Below are positions 1 through 11,435 of a stretch of DNA of 64,000 bases, piece after piece. Position 1 is the stretch's first letter. Each line of letters begins with the position of its first letter. The notes under the pieces were generated by a model that ran no database searches, was not told the origin of the DNA, and was given only the letters and a program-made list of their open reading frames with translations. The translations under genes were made by a program, and so were the position numbers. Origin of the DNA: Calcarisporiella thermophila CBS 279.70 (Eukaryota; Calcarisporiellomycota); assembly GCF_041956535.1 (NCBI RefSeq), contig NW_027192196.1, positions 1,100,752-1,164,751 on the forward strand, in the 5' to 3' direction.

Positions 1-1134
1 GCAACACAGGCTTCTATTGAAGTCGACTCTCTGTACGAAGGCGTTGACTTCTACACCTCGATCACCCGTGCTCGTTTCGAGGAGCTTTGCGCCGATCTGT
101 TCCGTGCTACACTTGAGCCTGTGGAGAAGGTGCTGCGCGACTCTAAGATCGACAAATCTCAGGTGGACGAGATCGTACTGGTGGGCGGGTCCACTCGTAT
201 TCCCAAGATCCAGAAGCTCGTGTCCGACTTCTTCAACGGCAAGGAGCCCAACAAATCCATCAATCCTGACGAGGCAGTTGCCTACGGTGCCGCCGTGCAG
301 GCTGCCATCCTTGCTGGTGATACTTCGGAGAAGACACAGGACTTGCTGTTGCTCGATGTGACTCCTCTGTCGCTTGGTATCGAAACTGCGGGTGGAGTGA
401 TGACGACCCTTATCAAGCGTAACACGACCATTCCCACGAAGAAGTCCGAGATCTTCTCGACGTATGCGGACAACCAGCCCGGTGTGTTGATCCAGGTATA
501 CGAAGGTGAGCGTGCCCGCACCAAGGACAACAACCTTCTCGGTAAGTTCGAGCTCACGGGCATTCCCCCGGCTCCACGTGGCGTGCCCCAGATCGAGGTC
601 ACCTTCGACGTAGATGCCAACGGTATCATGAACGTGACTGCTGTGGACAAGACCACGGGTCGCTCGAACAAGATCACCATCACCAACGACAAGGGCCGCT
701 TGTCGAAGGAGGATATCGAGCGCATGGTCAGCGATGCCGAAAAGTACAAGGCCGAGGACGAGGCGGCAGCATCACGCATCCAAGCCAAGAACGGCCTTGA
801 GTCGTACGCCTACAACCTCCGCAACTCGATCCAGGACGAGAAGCTCGCCGAGAAGCTCAGCGCAGATGATAAGAAGAAGCTGGATGATGCGGTTACCGAG
901 GCGATCAAGTGGCTTGATGAGAACCAGGAGGCGGAGAAGGATGAGTACGAGGACAAGCAGAAGGAACTTGAGCAAATCGCAAATCCGATCATGATGAAGC
1001 TATATGGCGCTGGAGGTATGCCGGGCGGAGTACCGGGTGGAGCACCCGGCGGTTTCCCCGGTGGTGCTGCACCTGGAGGATTCCCAGCGGGCGGCTCAGA
1101 TAACGCCGGCCCCACCATCGAGGAGGTGGACTAA
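1..1134 (+). CDS. Cytosolic HSP70 chaperone, 3' part (5' end outside window)
   Basis: ATP-dependent cytosolic/nuclear chaperone of the Hsc70/Ssa class that binds and refolds client proteins with Hsp40 and nucleotide-exchange partners. Frame 1 is open from the first base to the TAA at 1132-1134, so the window enters inside the nucleotide-binding domain. Visible in order: the VGGSTRIPK phosphate-2 motif, the [11 protein letters not shown] segment, the [14 protein letters not shown] interdomain linker, the beta-sandwich substrate domain, the helical lid, a Gly/Pro/Ala-rich GGxPGG tail and the terminal EEVD that binds TPR co-chaperones. EEVD marks the cytosolic form rather than BiP (HDEL/KDEL) or the mitochondrial form. 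No intron is visible in this part. Codon use is more GC-rich than the surroundings, as expected for a highly expressed gene. Family identity is certain; the exact paralogue is not. Confidence 0.97.
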   Translation, partial: ATQASIEVDSLYEGVDFYTSITRARFEELCADLFRATLEPVEKVLRDSKIDKSQVDEIVLVGGSTRIPKIQKLVSDFFNGKEPNKSINPDEAVAYGAAVQAAILAGDTSEKTQDLLLLDVTPLSLGIETAGGVMTTLIKRNTTIPTKKSEIFSTYADNQPGVLIQVYEGERARTKDNNLLGKFELTGIPPAPRGVPQIEVTFDVDANGIMNVTAVDKTTGRSNKITITNDKGRLSKEDIERMVSDAEKYKAEDEAAASRIQAKNGLESYAYNLRNSIQDEKLAEKLSADDKKKLDDAVTEAIKWLDENQEAEKDEYEDKQKELEQIANPIMMKLYGAGGMPGGVPGGAPGGFPGGAAPGGFPAGGSDNAGPTIEEVD

Positions 1135-2329
1135 ATGGAGCAAGTGCCCGGTTTGATAATTTGATTTCTACGCGTGTATAGAGTTTTTTTTTTTTGGTTA
1201 TTATTTAGAGGTTTATCGTTTTATCCCTCTGCCATTTATGTTGCTTTCCTTGTCTCTCGTGAACGCTCTCTTTCCAGTGGAGCGCTAAAATGTCACGAGT
1301 ATGCTTGCGCTTTATTTGTATTTCTATTGAAAATAAACTATTATATGATATATGAACTGCTCTTATTGTTATTTAAAATAGTTATGATTTCATCGAAAAG
1401 GAGTATAGCAAAAGATAAGAGTAAAATAATTAAAGAGTAAATCAGCCAAGGAATAATTTTTGGTAATAGCATGATCCTGGAGCGCGTTTATTGCGAAGGC
1501 GCAAGAGCGTGTTCACTGCCACCGTCACTCTGTCGCTTTGAACCCATGGCCTGGATGCTTAATATAATTGACCTCTTTACCATTTAGTGCTGGCTAACAT
1601 TCTATCTTCACTATTGTGTAGTCTACACTTGCGCCTGTTCCGTTATTTGAAGTATTTCGCATTATTTCTTGGATTCTATTATGCCTTTTAATTGACAATA
1701 TGATGAAACCCTAGTCATCAGAGAAGGAAGTGGTATAAGATTCGATTTGAGCTACAGAGAAGTTATGCTACACTGCATCGGAGACTGGAGAGCGGGGTTC
1801 GGTAGTGTATATATCACTATAAGGCACAATGCTATATTTAGGACGCCATAGATGAAAGGTGATCACCAACCACTTCAGGGCCATAAACATTTAAAGGCCA
1901 AGGATAAAATTTAGTGTTTCTTTTATTCTGAAGCTAACAATTAGTATTCAACAAAGAATGGTAAAAAAGAGAATAACGTATTGACAAGTTCATCTATTTC
2001 ACACAGAAGAAAGAGGGGAAGAGGGAGGGGGGGAATCTACCTTACAGAAAGATAAGAAAAGAACTATAAAAAAATAAGCTAGCAAAGGGATAAATGTTGA
2101 AAGATGCTGCAAGGAAGAAAGTTAACATTAACACACAGGAATAGACACATTTTTAAAACCGAATTTGTAATAGAAGAGCATTATTGTATCGTTCTATATT
2201 AAAACCGTGCAGGGTTATAAAGCACACGGTCTAAAATAAAAAAAAAAAAGAAGATATGAAGGCGCCCCATCCTGGCGCATAGAGAATAAGTGGATACTCC
2301 ATTTCGAAGCAGAAGCCGCGTGCAGCATT
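1135..2329. other. Intergenic, HSP70 to PP2A-B56 (convergent)
   Basis: The stretch lies between two convergent 3' ends. It is AT-rich with short A and T runs (T-run near 1187, A-runs near 2070 and 2238) and a short purine-rich stretch near 2010-2030. I see no gene-like reading frame or RNA gene. Confidence 0.6.
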
Positions 2330-5196
2330 CTAGAGTTCGAAGTCTCTATCTCGCGTGGCTACCGTGGTGAGCCCCTGGCTCCTTGCGACCACTGAGCTGG
2401 GGCGGAGCATCTCGTCTAAGTTGTGATGCAAAGAGAGCTCTGGCAACACTATCAAGTACACAGTACAGAGAAGAAGGCATAAATATTCAGTGGGCCATGG
2501 TGGAATAAAGAAATCCATGATGAAGGCTTACGTTGCTCGCCTGCTGCGCTCCCGAATTGTGCGCTATCAAACCGATGCTACGGAAAAGTAATGGTTATAT
2601 GTTACTCTTCGTTCACTATATTGAGCCCAAAAAAAAAGGCAGTCGGAGAAGTTGGGCTTACCATTTCATCGTAGATGGTCAACATCTCCTTTTCTATGTC
2701 GCCCTCCAAATTCATATTTACGTCCCACTTCATTATTTTTTCTTTTTTTGATTGTCTCTCCAAGTCCGCGTCTATAGGGGAATCTGGTCGCTCAACGCTT
2801 TCCGCCATACCGTTCGCCCACACTCCGTTGGAATTTATCGGGGGCCCATCCCCCCTCATGGTGGTATCTAGTCGTGCTGCTAGTGGCACAATATCATCGT
2901 TGTCTGCATCTATGACATGGTTCTCCAAACCACCCAGAGGCTCAGCTCGACTTTTGATTTTTTGCTCCCCCCTAACAACATGATGGCATTATATTAGACA
3001 AAAACGTTTCAATATTTACCGAGAGAGGTCACGTACATCTTTTTAGCTTGCTTGTAGTGCTCTGTGCACTGGTCGAACAGCTCTGGATTGGCATTCATGA
3101 AGAAGCGGAGGGCATGGAGGGCGAGGTTATGGGTAGACCTAAAATCAACAGTGTCAAAGACGGCGGGGATCAGCGAGGGAAATGGTGAAATAAAAAGCTT
3201 AAAGGATACAATACCGATTCCATCTCCTTCCCTCAGATTCCCAGAGCTCTCCCAAAACAAGCGGCATCACCACACTCGCGTTTTCACCCATCAACCCCAC
3301 GATCCATTCGTGTTGCCAATAGCCCAAGGCTCGCTCAGCAACTTGGAAATGATGACTGGAGATGCATCGGGCCAATTGCTTCATCAAGGGAACCTGGATA
3401 CGCTGGAAAATGTGCGGCTCCGTGATGTCCAGTATATCTTCCAGCTCGACCAGGAAAAGTAGTTGTTTTGCCGTGCTAGTTTTGGGCCAATACTTCAGTA
3501 GGCCCAACACCACCTATTATCGCAGTAGAGGATCAGAGAAGAGAGAGGTGAGAAATTTGTTGATATATATATTTTTAAACTAAAATCCAAAAAAAATAAA
3601 GGGGATGAGGCTCACTTCTTCAGTAAGGCGTGGATCTTTTTCCAGGAATTGGACAACGCAATAAGTAAGTTGAGGATGGAATGTCGGGAGAGATCGGGTC
3701 TTGTGTAGGGGAATAAGCACACGGATTAAAAACGTTTTGTGCTCCGCCTTCAGGGGCAGTGCAAATCCGTTGATGATACTTTTTTTTTTAAAAATAAGCA
3801 TTGGGTTAGAATCATACTCAACGAGCAGTGAAAAAAATGGGTGCATTACCTTCCAAGGATTTCCAGCAACTCTGCTATGCCGTTTTGTCGCTCCGTCTCA
3901 TAAATAAAACGTAGAAAGATATTGCTGATATTGCGGCGGATAAAGGCCCGCAGTTGCAGGAACTTGCCATAGATGCGATGGAGGGTGGTTTTGAGAAGGT
4001 CGCGCTCGCGGGGATCTTCACTGTCGAACAACTCCAGTAGCTGTCATGAAAATAAAAGAAAATTTAGCTTCGTTTCCTAAATCCCAAGGTCGGTCTGGAA
4101 ATACCCGTAATATGAAGCGTTGATCTACATAGCGCTTTGCTATTGAAGTAGAGAAATCGGGCGACTCAACAAAACGTAGGAACACTTCGTAGACTAGTTG
4201 GAGATGCGGCCATGCGGGGTTCAGTACGGGCTCGTCTTCCTCAGAGGGATCAAGTGGATGCACAGAGGATCCAGAAGATGGAGAAAGGGTGCGAAACACA
4301 TTGGTAGCAAACTAGGAGGAGCAAACACATGTCAACGTCTCAGTGAAAGAATGCAGACTCTAATCCATATATACCATCGAGAACACTGCCGGATAGACAT
4401 GCTCAGTAATCACTCCTTGATTGCAGGATATGTATTCAAGAATTTCTATCAGGGTCCGCCGCTTAATCTCCTTGTCTTCAAGGTTGGAAGCTGCATCGCT
4501 GAAGTCGAAAACTACCAAGCATTGCCGGAGTTTTTTAATCAGCAGCTCTTGTCTCGCCCCGGCGATTATCTCTATTATATCAAAAGCGTGCACAGAAATA
4601 AAGAGTAAATACCACGTAGAGCTGCCACAATTAGATAGAGTGGGTTGAAGGGGTACCATTAAAGCCGCACAAGCGCTCTATCCTCACGCCCTCTTCTCTT
4701 GATGCTTGGTGTTTTGAAGAAGGTTGCCGCCAAGGACCCTTACTTACAATCGGGGCGGATTCCTTTGGCGGAGGATGGAACCGGCTTTGTGAATCTATAT
4801 TCATGCTTTCTTTATTATCGTCTTGAGAGGGATTGGTATGCTGACTATTTGTATTGTGGAGGATCTATAGCGGCAAGTTTGTGGATGGTCATGAAATGGC
4901 GATTAGAAAGCTAAGCAAAAGGTCATACTGGGACATTTACATTATCGGCGTTGTTCCAGGCAGGATTTATGAACATGATCGGCACATCCTCGAACGATGG
5001 ATCGAAATCTTCGCCCCCTTCGTTATCTCTATAATATGGGTGGAACTCGCCTACTGGTGGTGAATGGCTAGTATACTGATAGGGAGGAGGAGGAAGAGAA
5101 GATAATTTAGTTAGTTCCACATGGAAATGGCGAAAGAGGGGCGAGCTCAACAATATATACAAGGCATGGTCAACTTACTTGTATATTTCGGTGCAT
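2330..5196 (-). CDS. PP2A regulatory subunit B56 (B'), 12 exons, about 636 aa
   Basis: Targeting subunit of protein phosphatase 2A (Rts1 in yeast, PPP2R5 in animals). Exons I place (high to low coordinate): 5196-5179, 5075-4941, 4864-4748, 4569-4375, 4311-4105, 4040-3850, 3778-3616, 3513-3215, 3138-3020, 2972-2662, 2577-2532, 2439-2330. They join in frame and sum to 1911 nt. Hallmarks are [88 protein letters not shown] and HFQVAERAL, which span the HEAT-like core at about residues 91-448. The tail after residue 448 is family-variable and I assign it by splice phase only. The start is uncertain: the ATG at 5194-5196 gives a 6-residue first exon, and a leader exon may lie upstream. The intron between 3215 and 3138 carries a U12-like 9-mer (see findings). 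Confidence 0.93.
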
Positions 5197-5986
5197 CACT
5201 CATCAATGTCTTTCCGTTAGAAAATAAAATATATATATTTATCAAACTGAAACAAAGTGGAGGAACCAATACGATTAGCTGCAAATACACGCCAATTCTT
5301 TGATAACAGGACATCCAACGTACCGGTTCTAGCGAGGAATTAAGCAGCCAATGTGGATTCTAAATTTAAGACGAAGCAGGCAGGCCATGATTAATGGAAT
5401 CAGTGCCAATCACTCCAATCATCCCTGAAACAAGCGAAGTGCTCCAGACAAGGTACTTACTCAGAATGTTTGACTAGCGGCTGGAGCTGAGGAAGAGGCT
5501 GGGTCAAGGCGAAGGAGGATGGCAGGAAATGGGGAGAATTTCAGGCCGATGGGCAGAGGGATGAAGGCATGTTCTGCGGGAATCAGGGAAAACAACCGCA
5601 GGGAGGGCCAATACAACCAGCACCCTCCAAAACCGTTTTAAGAAAACTATTAAATAATTTTCTTTTGGATTCAGCGGAGCGCGAAAATATTTAAAGTCAA
5701 CAGGAGAAACAGCTCAATGCGCATGGGCCAATTTCCTCATATAACCTAGCCTCCCTGCCGGAGCCTCTGTCTATTGCTCGCCCGACCCAAGGTTAGGGCG
5801 GCCATTGGCATTTGTGGGCTTATCAAGCAAGTACAGGCAGAGAAGGCGAATGCGAGAGAAAAACAACCCGAGGACCGGGGAGAGTCTCCCCCCATTTCAC
5901 AATGACCAAATACATTCAAGACCAAACAAAAGACCAAACAAACCAAAAGACACAAGATACACAGACACAGCCCGGTCCCCTAGCGC
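5197..5986. other. Intergenic, 5' side of PP2A-B56 and 3' side of PC-esterase-like gene
   Basis: Both neighbouring genes are on the minus strand, so this stretch should hold the B56 promoter and leader. On the minus strand there is a good GTAAGT donor at 5460-5455 and acceptor-like TTTCAG motifs further downstream, compatible with a spliced 5' leader. No long reading frame with recognisable protein character was found. Confidence 0.45.
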
Positions 5987-8221
5987 TCAGCGGCCATGGC
6001 GATTGCACAGCATATTCATCAGCACCTGGTTCTCCACCTCCACCATCTCCGAGTTCACGTGGTTCGACGCGCATGTCTCGCTGAGCCTCTTCCTCTCCCT
6101 CGGCAGCTGCCTCGCCATCTCGTACACATCCCAAACCTCCGCCCCCAGATCCCGCGTCAGCATCTGGCGGGCTATGCGGTCGTAGGCCTCCACCCGCAGG
6201 GTGGTGTATCTCCTGCCCTCGTAGTCTATGCGGCAGCAAAAATACTGCGGCGGGCGGTAGACGATCCGCGTGCCGTAGGGGAGATAGCGCTGGCGGAGGA
6301 AGGAGACGAGGCGAGTAAGTTCCGTATAAAACTGGTAGTACGGCAGGAAGGCTGCGTCCCAATTGCCGAGGGAGACAATGAGGAGCCGAGGGGGGGCCAA
6401 GGTGAGATACCAGCGCTTGTGCTTGGGCTGGGGGTGGGAAGCGCCGGCCGGCAGGTCAGGGATCTGCTGCCTGATCACGGATTCCTACAGGCCGAGGGGT
6501 GAGCTTCTATGCTTAGACAAGGGTCAGCAGAGGAACCCCCGAAGGGGAAACCTACCTCAGGATAGTCGATGAAAAGCTGGTCCCAGGCCGGATTGTTGAA
6601 TTGCGTCAGTCCATCCCACTTGTAGTTCCAGATCTCTGCGGATTTGAGGACTCCTTGCTCGTCTTTATTCCCGATGATTATCTATACAGAAGGACCCCCG
6701 ATTAGCTACCCCTGTTCATATCACACCGAAGAAGATCCAAATGGCTCACATGGTTCGCGCGCTGAACCGGATCGAACAGAGTAGTGTTCCAGTCTGCCTC
6801 GAGATAGTCCTCGCAATGACAGGCAGTTTGCTTGGCGGTGCTGGCCATGGCTAGCGACTGCTCGTTGCACCAAGCACCTTGTGTGATGATCTTCTTGAGC
6901 GCACGCCGCGTGTTGGAATCCCCAAGCCAGTGGATTAGAGGGTAATTATCGTGAAGACAATCATTGAACTGTTCGTACGTGTATTGGCTAGGTAAAGTAA
7001 TTGTGATCAAAAGGAGTGTCAGCACAAAGTAGAGCCTCATTAGAATCGAAGCGTTGCTAAACTAAAGAATAATTACATATATCGGCACGTATAGGGCGCC
7101 CATACAAGACCGGCGCCCTCGGTGGCAGCCGGCGAATTCTTAGGATATTCATAATATTTGAACTCTTTCATTGGAACCCATCGACCAGCGTGGTCTCCAC
7201 GCGTGCAAACGGGCAGGTAGAAGTGATGGCTCGCACTCAAACTTGCGACTGGGATGCCTTCGTATTTCAAGTTTTCCTTCAGAGCCTCGGGGACCGGCTT
7301 CACCTGAAGCGTTAGCCCATTGGGGTTGGGAATTTCTGTGGGGAGATAGGGGACCATCGGTTGGCCGTCGTATTCGAAATTCCAGCGTCCATCCCGATAC
7401 TCTAGCAACGCCTGCAGGTCATACAATCCTGGGTCTACAATCTGTACTTCAGCCTCATAGATATGGATTCCATCTCGTGGAACAAGAGCATGCTGGGCAA
7501 GGGATGCGGACCGATTTCTCCATGCGGGAAAGTGCGGGTATGAATCAAAGATGACGGCATGGCCAGGCCATTGCTTCAATTTGGCATCGACAACTATTCC
7601 AGAGGTGCGTGAAACAGCATTGAGACTAATGCTATCCCAGAAACTGTCGTGAATAGGCTGATAGCTGTATCGCCACATGTCCTGCACCTCTGGGGCTTCC
7701 GGCGATAGAGCAGGCAGAAAAATTCGCAAACAGAAGGGTTGAGTCGGCAATAGATCCACCGTTACGTTATGACCTCTGCGTTTTGGAAGAGGTGGAATAA
7801 GTATCTCGGGCTGGCTGAGACGAGTAGAAGGTTTGCCAGATGCCAAAAGGATATTTTCAGGGCCACGCTCCAACATGAGGGCCTGCTCAATATGGGAAGG
7901 AAGGGGCATGTTTTCACAAGCGTATCGCCTAAAGTCATCCACAGCGTGTTCTCTGTGTAGAAATTCTCGCGATGACTTCAACCCCATCCCTTCCATCCAT
8001 TCCCCTGCAGCTTTAGCTTCACGCGTTTCAGTCCTGAGAATTTCTCGAACATAGGCAAAGAGGACAATAAAGGACGCAATAGTAAGGACCGAGAATACTA
8101 GGACAATCTTTTTATGAGTGTTGCGTATATATGAGGAGAATAAGGAGGAAGGTTTCTCCGTGGTGTCTTTAGGTGTGGATGACAGAAGAGGTATATAGAA
8201 TGTTGAGGATTTTCCAAGCAT
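5987..8221 (-). CDS. NXPE / PC-esterase (TBL-like) type II membrane protein, 4 exons, about 668 aa
   Basis: Probable Golgi or secretory-pathway sugar O-acyl-esterase/transferase-like protein; function inferred from family only. Exons: 8221-7077, 6987-6750, 6681-6556, 6484-5987; all phases agree. A basic N-terminus is followed by one membrane helix (about residues 39-60, KIVLVFSVLTIASFIVLFAY). Next comes a luminal Ig/filamin-like stretch with GLYDLQALLEYRDG, then a Cys-containing segment ending WAPYTCRY, as seen just before the esterase domain in PMR5/TBL and NXPE proteins. The SGNH nucleophile block is IHWLGDSNTRR at the start of exon 2. The usual C-terminal Asp-x-x-His is not clear: around CASNH the Asp position is Ala, so activity is uncertain. 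Exon 4 is notably GC-rich. Confidence is good for the family and low for the substrate. Confidence 0.72.
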
Positions 8222-10244
8222 TCCGTATAGAGATAAAAGCAGAGATTACAATAGGATGTGTATTATAGATCAGAAAATTATGAAGGGAATCAATGAAAAA
8301 GGTTATTATCGGAGAGAGCTACGTCTAGTTAAAGTCATTACATTACAAAGGGCAGGCCATTTAATGCGAAACACCAATGGTTTCAGGAGATGGAGAAGTG
8401 GTGGTATCAAATTGGAGAATAGAACCCTAATGTCAAATCAAGGCTCTGCGGACAATCTAGGCCCAATAGGGAATATAAACAAATGTAGCAGACGAAGCAT
8501 CAAGTGGGTTACACGGTGGCTTATGTCTAATTAGAGAATACTCGCTGGATATACTAAGAATTCAGAAGACGCTAGTTACCTGGTAGAGCTAAGCTTCAGC
8601 ACAGCATGAAAGTGGCCAAAGATAGCATGTGCTACAGAATACTTGATTCGTAGGTCCTCGAAAGCGAGGAATATAGGCATTCGAGCGATGAATCAATTCT
8701 CTAATGCGTTGGCTTTACATTCAGGAAAAGTCGAGATTGAATTACTAAGATAGTTGAATTGGCTTACTAAGTCAACCGTTTGGCTGACTTTGAACGAAAA
8801 AAAAAATCCTATTTTTACTGTTATACAGCACATGGATATGGAAGAAGCAAATATTTCAAATTAAAAAGGTGCAAAGCCAGTATGCTGTTACATTGTGAAT
8901 GTGCATAATATTCTAATGTTTAGTTGAAAGGCTTTAATGGATCCAAGAAGGCTCAATAAATTAATGCAGATTTTTTAGCTAGCTCACTAGCCATCTTTGG
9001 TCGGAATCGGGCATCCAAAATTTTGAGGAACTCAAGCTAGGCCCAGAGGAAACCGGCAAGTTCTAATTGTTGAAAGTAGAAGAAAAAAGGAACTAGTATC
9101 CTTCCATATAGGCCGATATTTTATTGCTAGTAGTTTAATCGAAAAACTCAAGTTATCAGACTATCTTGTAGTAGCTGCAGAGGTCAAGTTACCTATTTGT
9201 TTGAAAAGAGTTTTGCCTTTTGCCTCATGATGGGATTCGTCAATAGTTAAATGAAAATATGCACATATTTAATGTGGATTCGATATTATGGTTGTATCTT
9301 AACAGAAATCCTGTTTTTATTTGTTAACTGTATTTACGGAAATTTTGCCAGTTGAGCAGTTGAAGAGACATTGATATCGAAACTTCGAAGGGGAAAGAAG
9401 AAATATACGACTAAGAGAAAAAATTGAAAGCCTAAAAGAACCTATGGTGATTTAAGCTCAATGCATGGGGTTTAACATATTGTAGCTAAAGAATGTCTCC
9501 AAACATTACCTGTTTACAAATATTATAGTGCTCAAATGCCCTTTTCTTGAATTATCTACTCAGGCTCCTAGTTTCGCGTTAAAATGCTGATCTTAGGCTG
9601 CTGTTTTCTGTTTGGTTTGTTTTGGCAAGTATATTAGATTAATTTAAAACCATGGATCCTAATACAATAAAATATCAGCTTGTCTCTCATAGTCAGAAAG
9701 AATCAATAGCCTTAGGTGCTTATTCTAGAGTGCGGTAATCTGAAGAGCTTTATGTGAACAGGAGCGGAGGGACTGGGAAATTAGAATCTTCTTTTCTGGG
9801 CGAAAATATAATCGGAATGTTGTCATACTACTTTTTTCGGTCCCATCCTTACAACACATAAAACTTGCAACAAACGACACATTCATAGTGTACTGTTACT
9901 TAACGCAGACAATAAGGCACATGTAATGGACTTGGATTAACTTTATTTCCGAGTTAAAGGCCTGTGAAGAAAGTTTGGTCTCTACTCACTTGTGGTCTGT
10001 TCTAACATTTTGTGACGTTAATTAAATCAGGATCTCAGGCGCTCAATCTATCGCATCGTCCAATCTTGTGACCGTTGGACACGTTGTGTCATAGAAAAAT
10101 CACCAAGGCGTTGCCAAGAATCCCTTTGCTTCAACCCAACACTCAGTATAAAATATTGCCGCCTGAAGCCTGCGAGCGCTGAATAGATTTCTGATCACAA
10201 CACATTTTTAACTTGCATAGTAAAACTCTTTGCCACTTAAACTG
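8222..10244. other. 2.0-kb intergenic region between divergent genes
   Basis: The region lies between the start of the PC-esterase-like gene (minus) and ATG8 (plus). It is AT-rich and all frames are heavily interrupted. I see no conserved protein segment, tRNA or clear repeat. The last 200 bp should hold the ATG8 promoter; a TATA-like TATAAAATA lies at about 10146. Confidence 0.5.
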
Positions 10245-10785
10245 ATGCGCTCCAAATTCAAAGACGAACACCCGTTTGGTAGTGTTCAAATACTTTGGTA
10301 AAAGATGGAAGGAGTTGCTAACCCATGCTGGCCATCAAACAGATAGACGCAAAACGGAAGCTGATCGGATTCGTCAGAAATATCCTGACCGTATTCCTGT
10401 AAGATTCTGGTTATCGACTTGGAAGAGGTGGATGTCTTAACCTTCTAATTACCTCGCAGGTCATCTGCGAAAAGGCTGATAGATCCGATATTCCAGATAT
10501 AGATAAAAAGGTCAGTAGGAACTAATCTATGTAGGGAAGTCAATCCGACTTAATTCTGATTCTACTCTTTAGAAATACCTCGTCCCCGCAGATCTGACCG
10601 TGGGTCAGTTTGTATACGTGATTCGGAAGAGAGTCCAGCTTGCGCCTGAAAAGGCCATCTTTTTGTTTGTAGACGATATGCTCCCACCCACAGCCGCGCT
10701 CATGTCCGCTATATATGAGCAGCACAAGGATGAGGATGGATTTTTGTATATCACCTATTCTGGAGAAAACACCTTCGGGCTATAA
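10245..10785 (+). CDS. ATG8: Autophagy ubiquitin-like protein Atg8, 4 exons, 117 aa
   Basis: Ubiquitin-like protein conjugated to phosphatidylethanolamine on the autophagosome membrane. It recruits cargo receptors through their AIM/LIR motifs and supports membrane expansion. Exons 10245-10278, 10343-10398, 10460-10510 and 10573-10785 join in frame to give 117 residues, the family's usual length. Visible: start [62 protein letters not shown], then LFVDDMLPP and [11 protein letters not shown] followed by one Leu. The glycine at 116 is the conjugation site, so Atg4 only has to remove one residue. The ATG shown is the only one giving the conserved N-terminal helix. Three introns in so short a gene is typical of this genome. 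Confidence 0.98.
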
Positions 10786-11435
10786 TCTTGTAGTATACTA
10801 TCATTATCGCCTTTGTCATCATATTCCATATATTTGCATTGCCATACGCAAGAAGCTCCTTCGTTTTGTTTATTTTATTCCTACCGAGTTATTTTATTTT
10901 ATTTTCTTCTATTTGTATAGCATCCTACTACCCTCCTTGTTTCTCTTTGTGCTTATACTCTAACGGAATACATATCTAGCATGGATCAAGGGGATTTTTT
11001 TGACTTGCGAATTTGATAACGTGGAGTTGAAATTATTGGACTGCTGGCATTGAAATCGAGGATATCCTTTATTAATATGAAATGCTTGTTCTCTTTGAAA
11101 TAAAGCAGCATTCAGAACCATAGTTTCGATAGCTTCGGGCGGCCTTTGATGGCTTTTGATAGCTTTGGAAAGCACGCAAAGCATATTGAGTTTAGAGAGG
11201 ACAATATTTTCCAAAAAGAACAGACCGCAGCAGCATATTAATTAAGCCTATCTAGTCTCGGCAGTTTCGGCAATCACTCTTGTGGAGAAACTATCATTTT
11301 GGTATTTAAGCACGGATTGCTTTGTTACATATTTTGCTTTTGTTCTCTTCACTAGTGTCTTCTTGCGCTAAGCACCCAGCTGGTCACTCTTTGTCACAAA
11401 ACCTAATTATAACTTGTCTTTAATTCTTCCGAAAA
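10786..11435. other. Intergenic, ATG8 to guanine deaminase
   Basis: Both neighbours are on the plus strand. The stretch is AT-rich, with T-rich 3'-flank sequence after ATG8. I see no gene in it; the part before 11436 should contain the guanine deaminase promoter. Confidence 0.5.

Noticed and set aside
7041-7076. First acceptor after the GTAATT donor in the PC-esterase-like gene
   Set aside because: Using TTTAG directly gives a stop codon; the next acceptor adds a hydrophobic stretch inside the luminal domain. The acceptor at 6988-6989, with CTAAT as branch site, gives a normal join.
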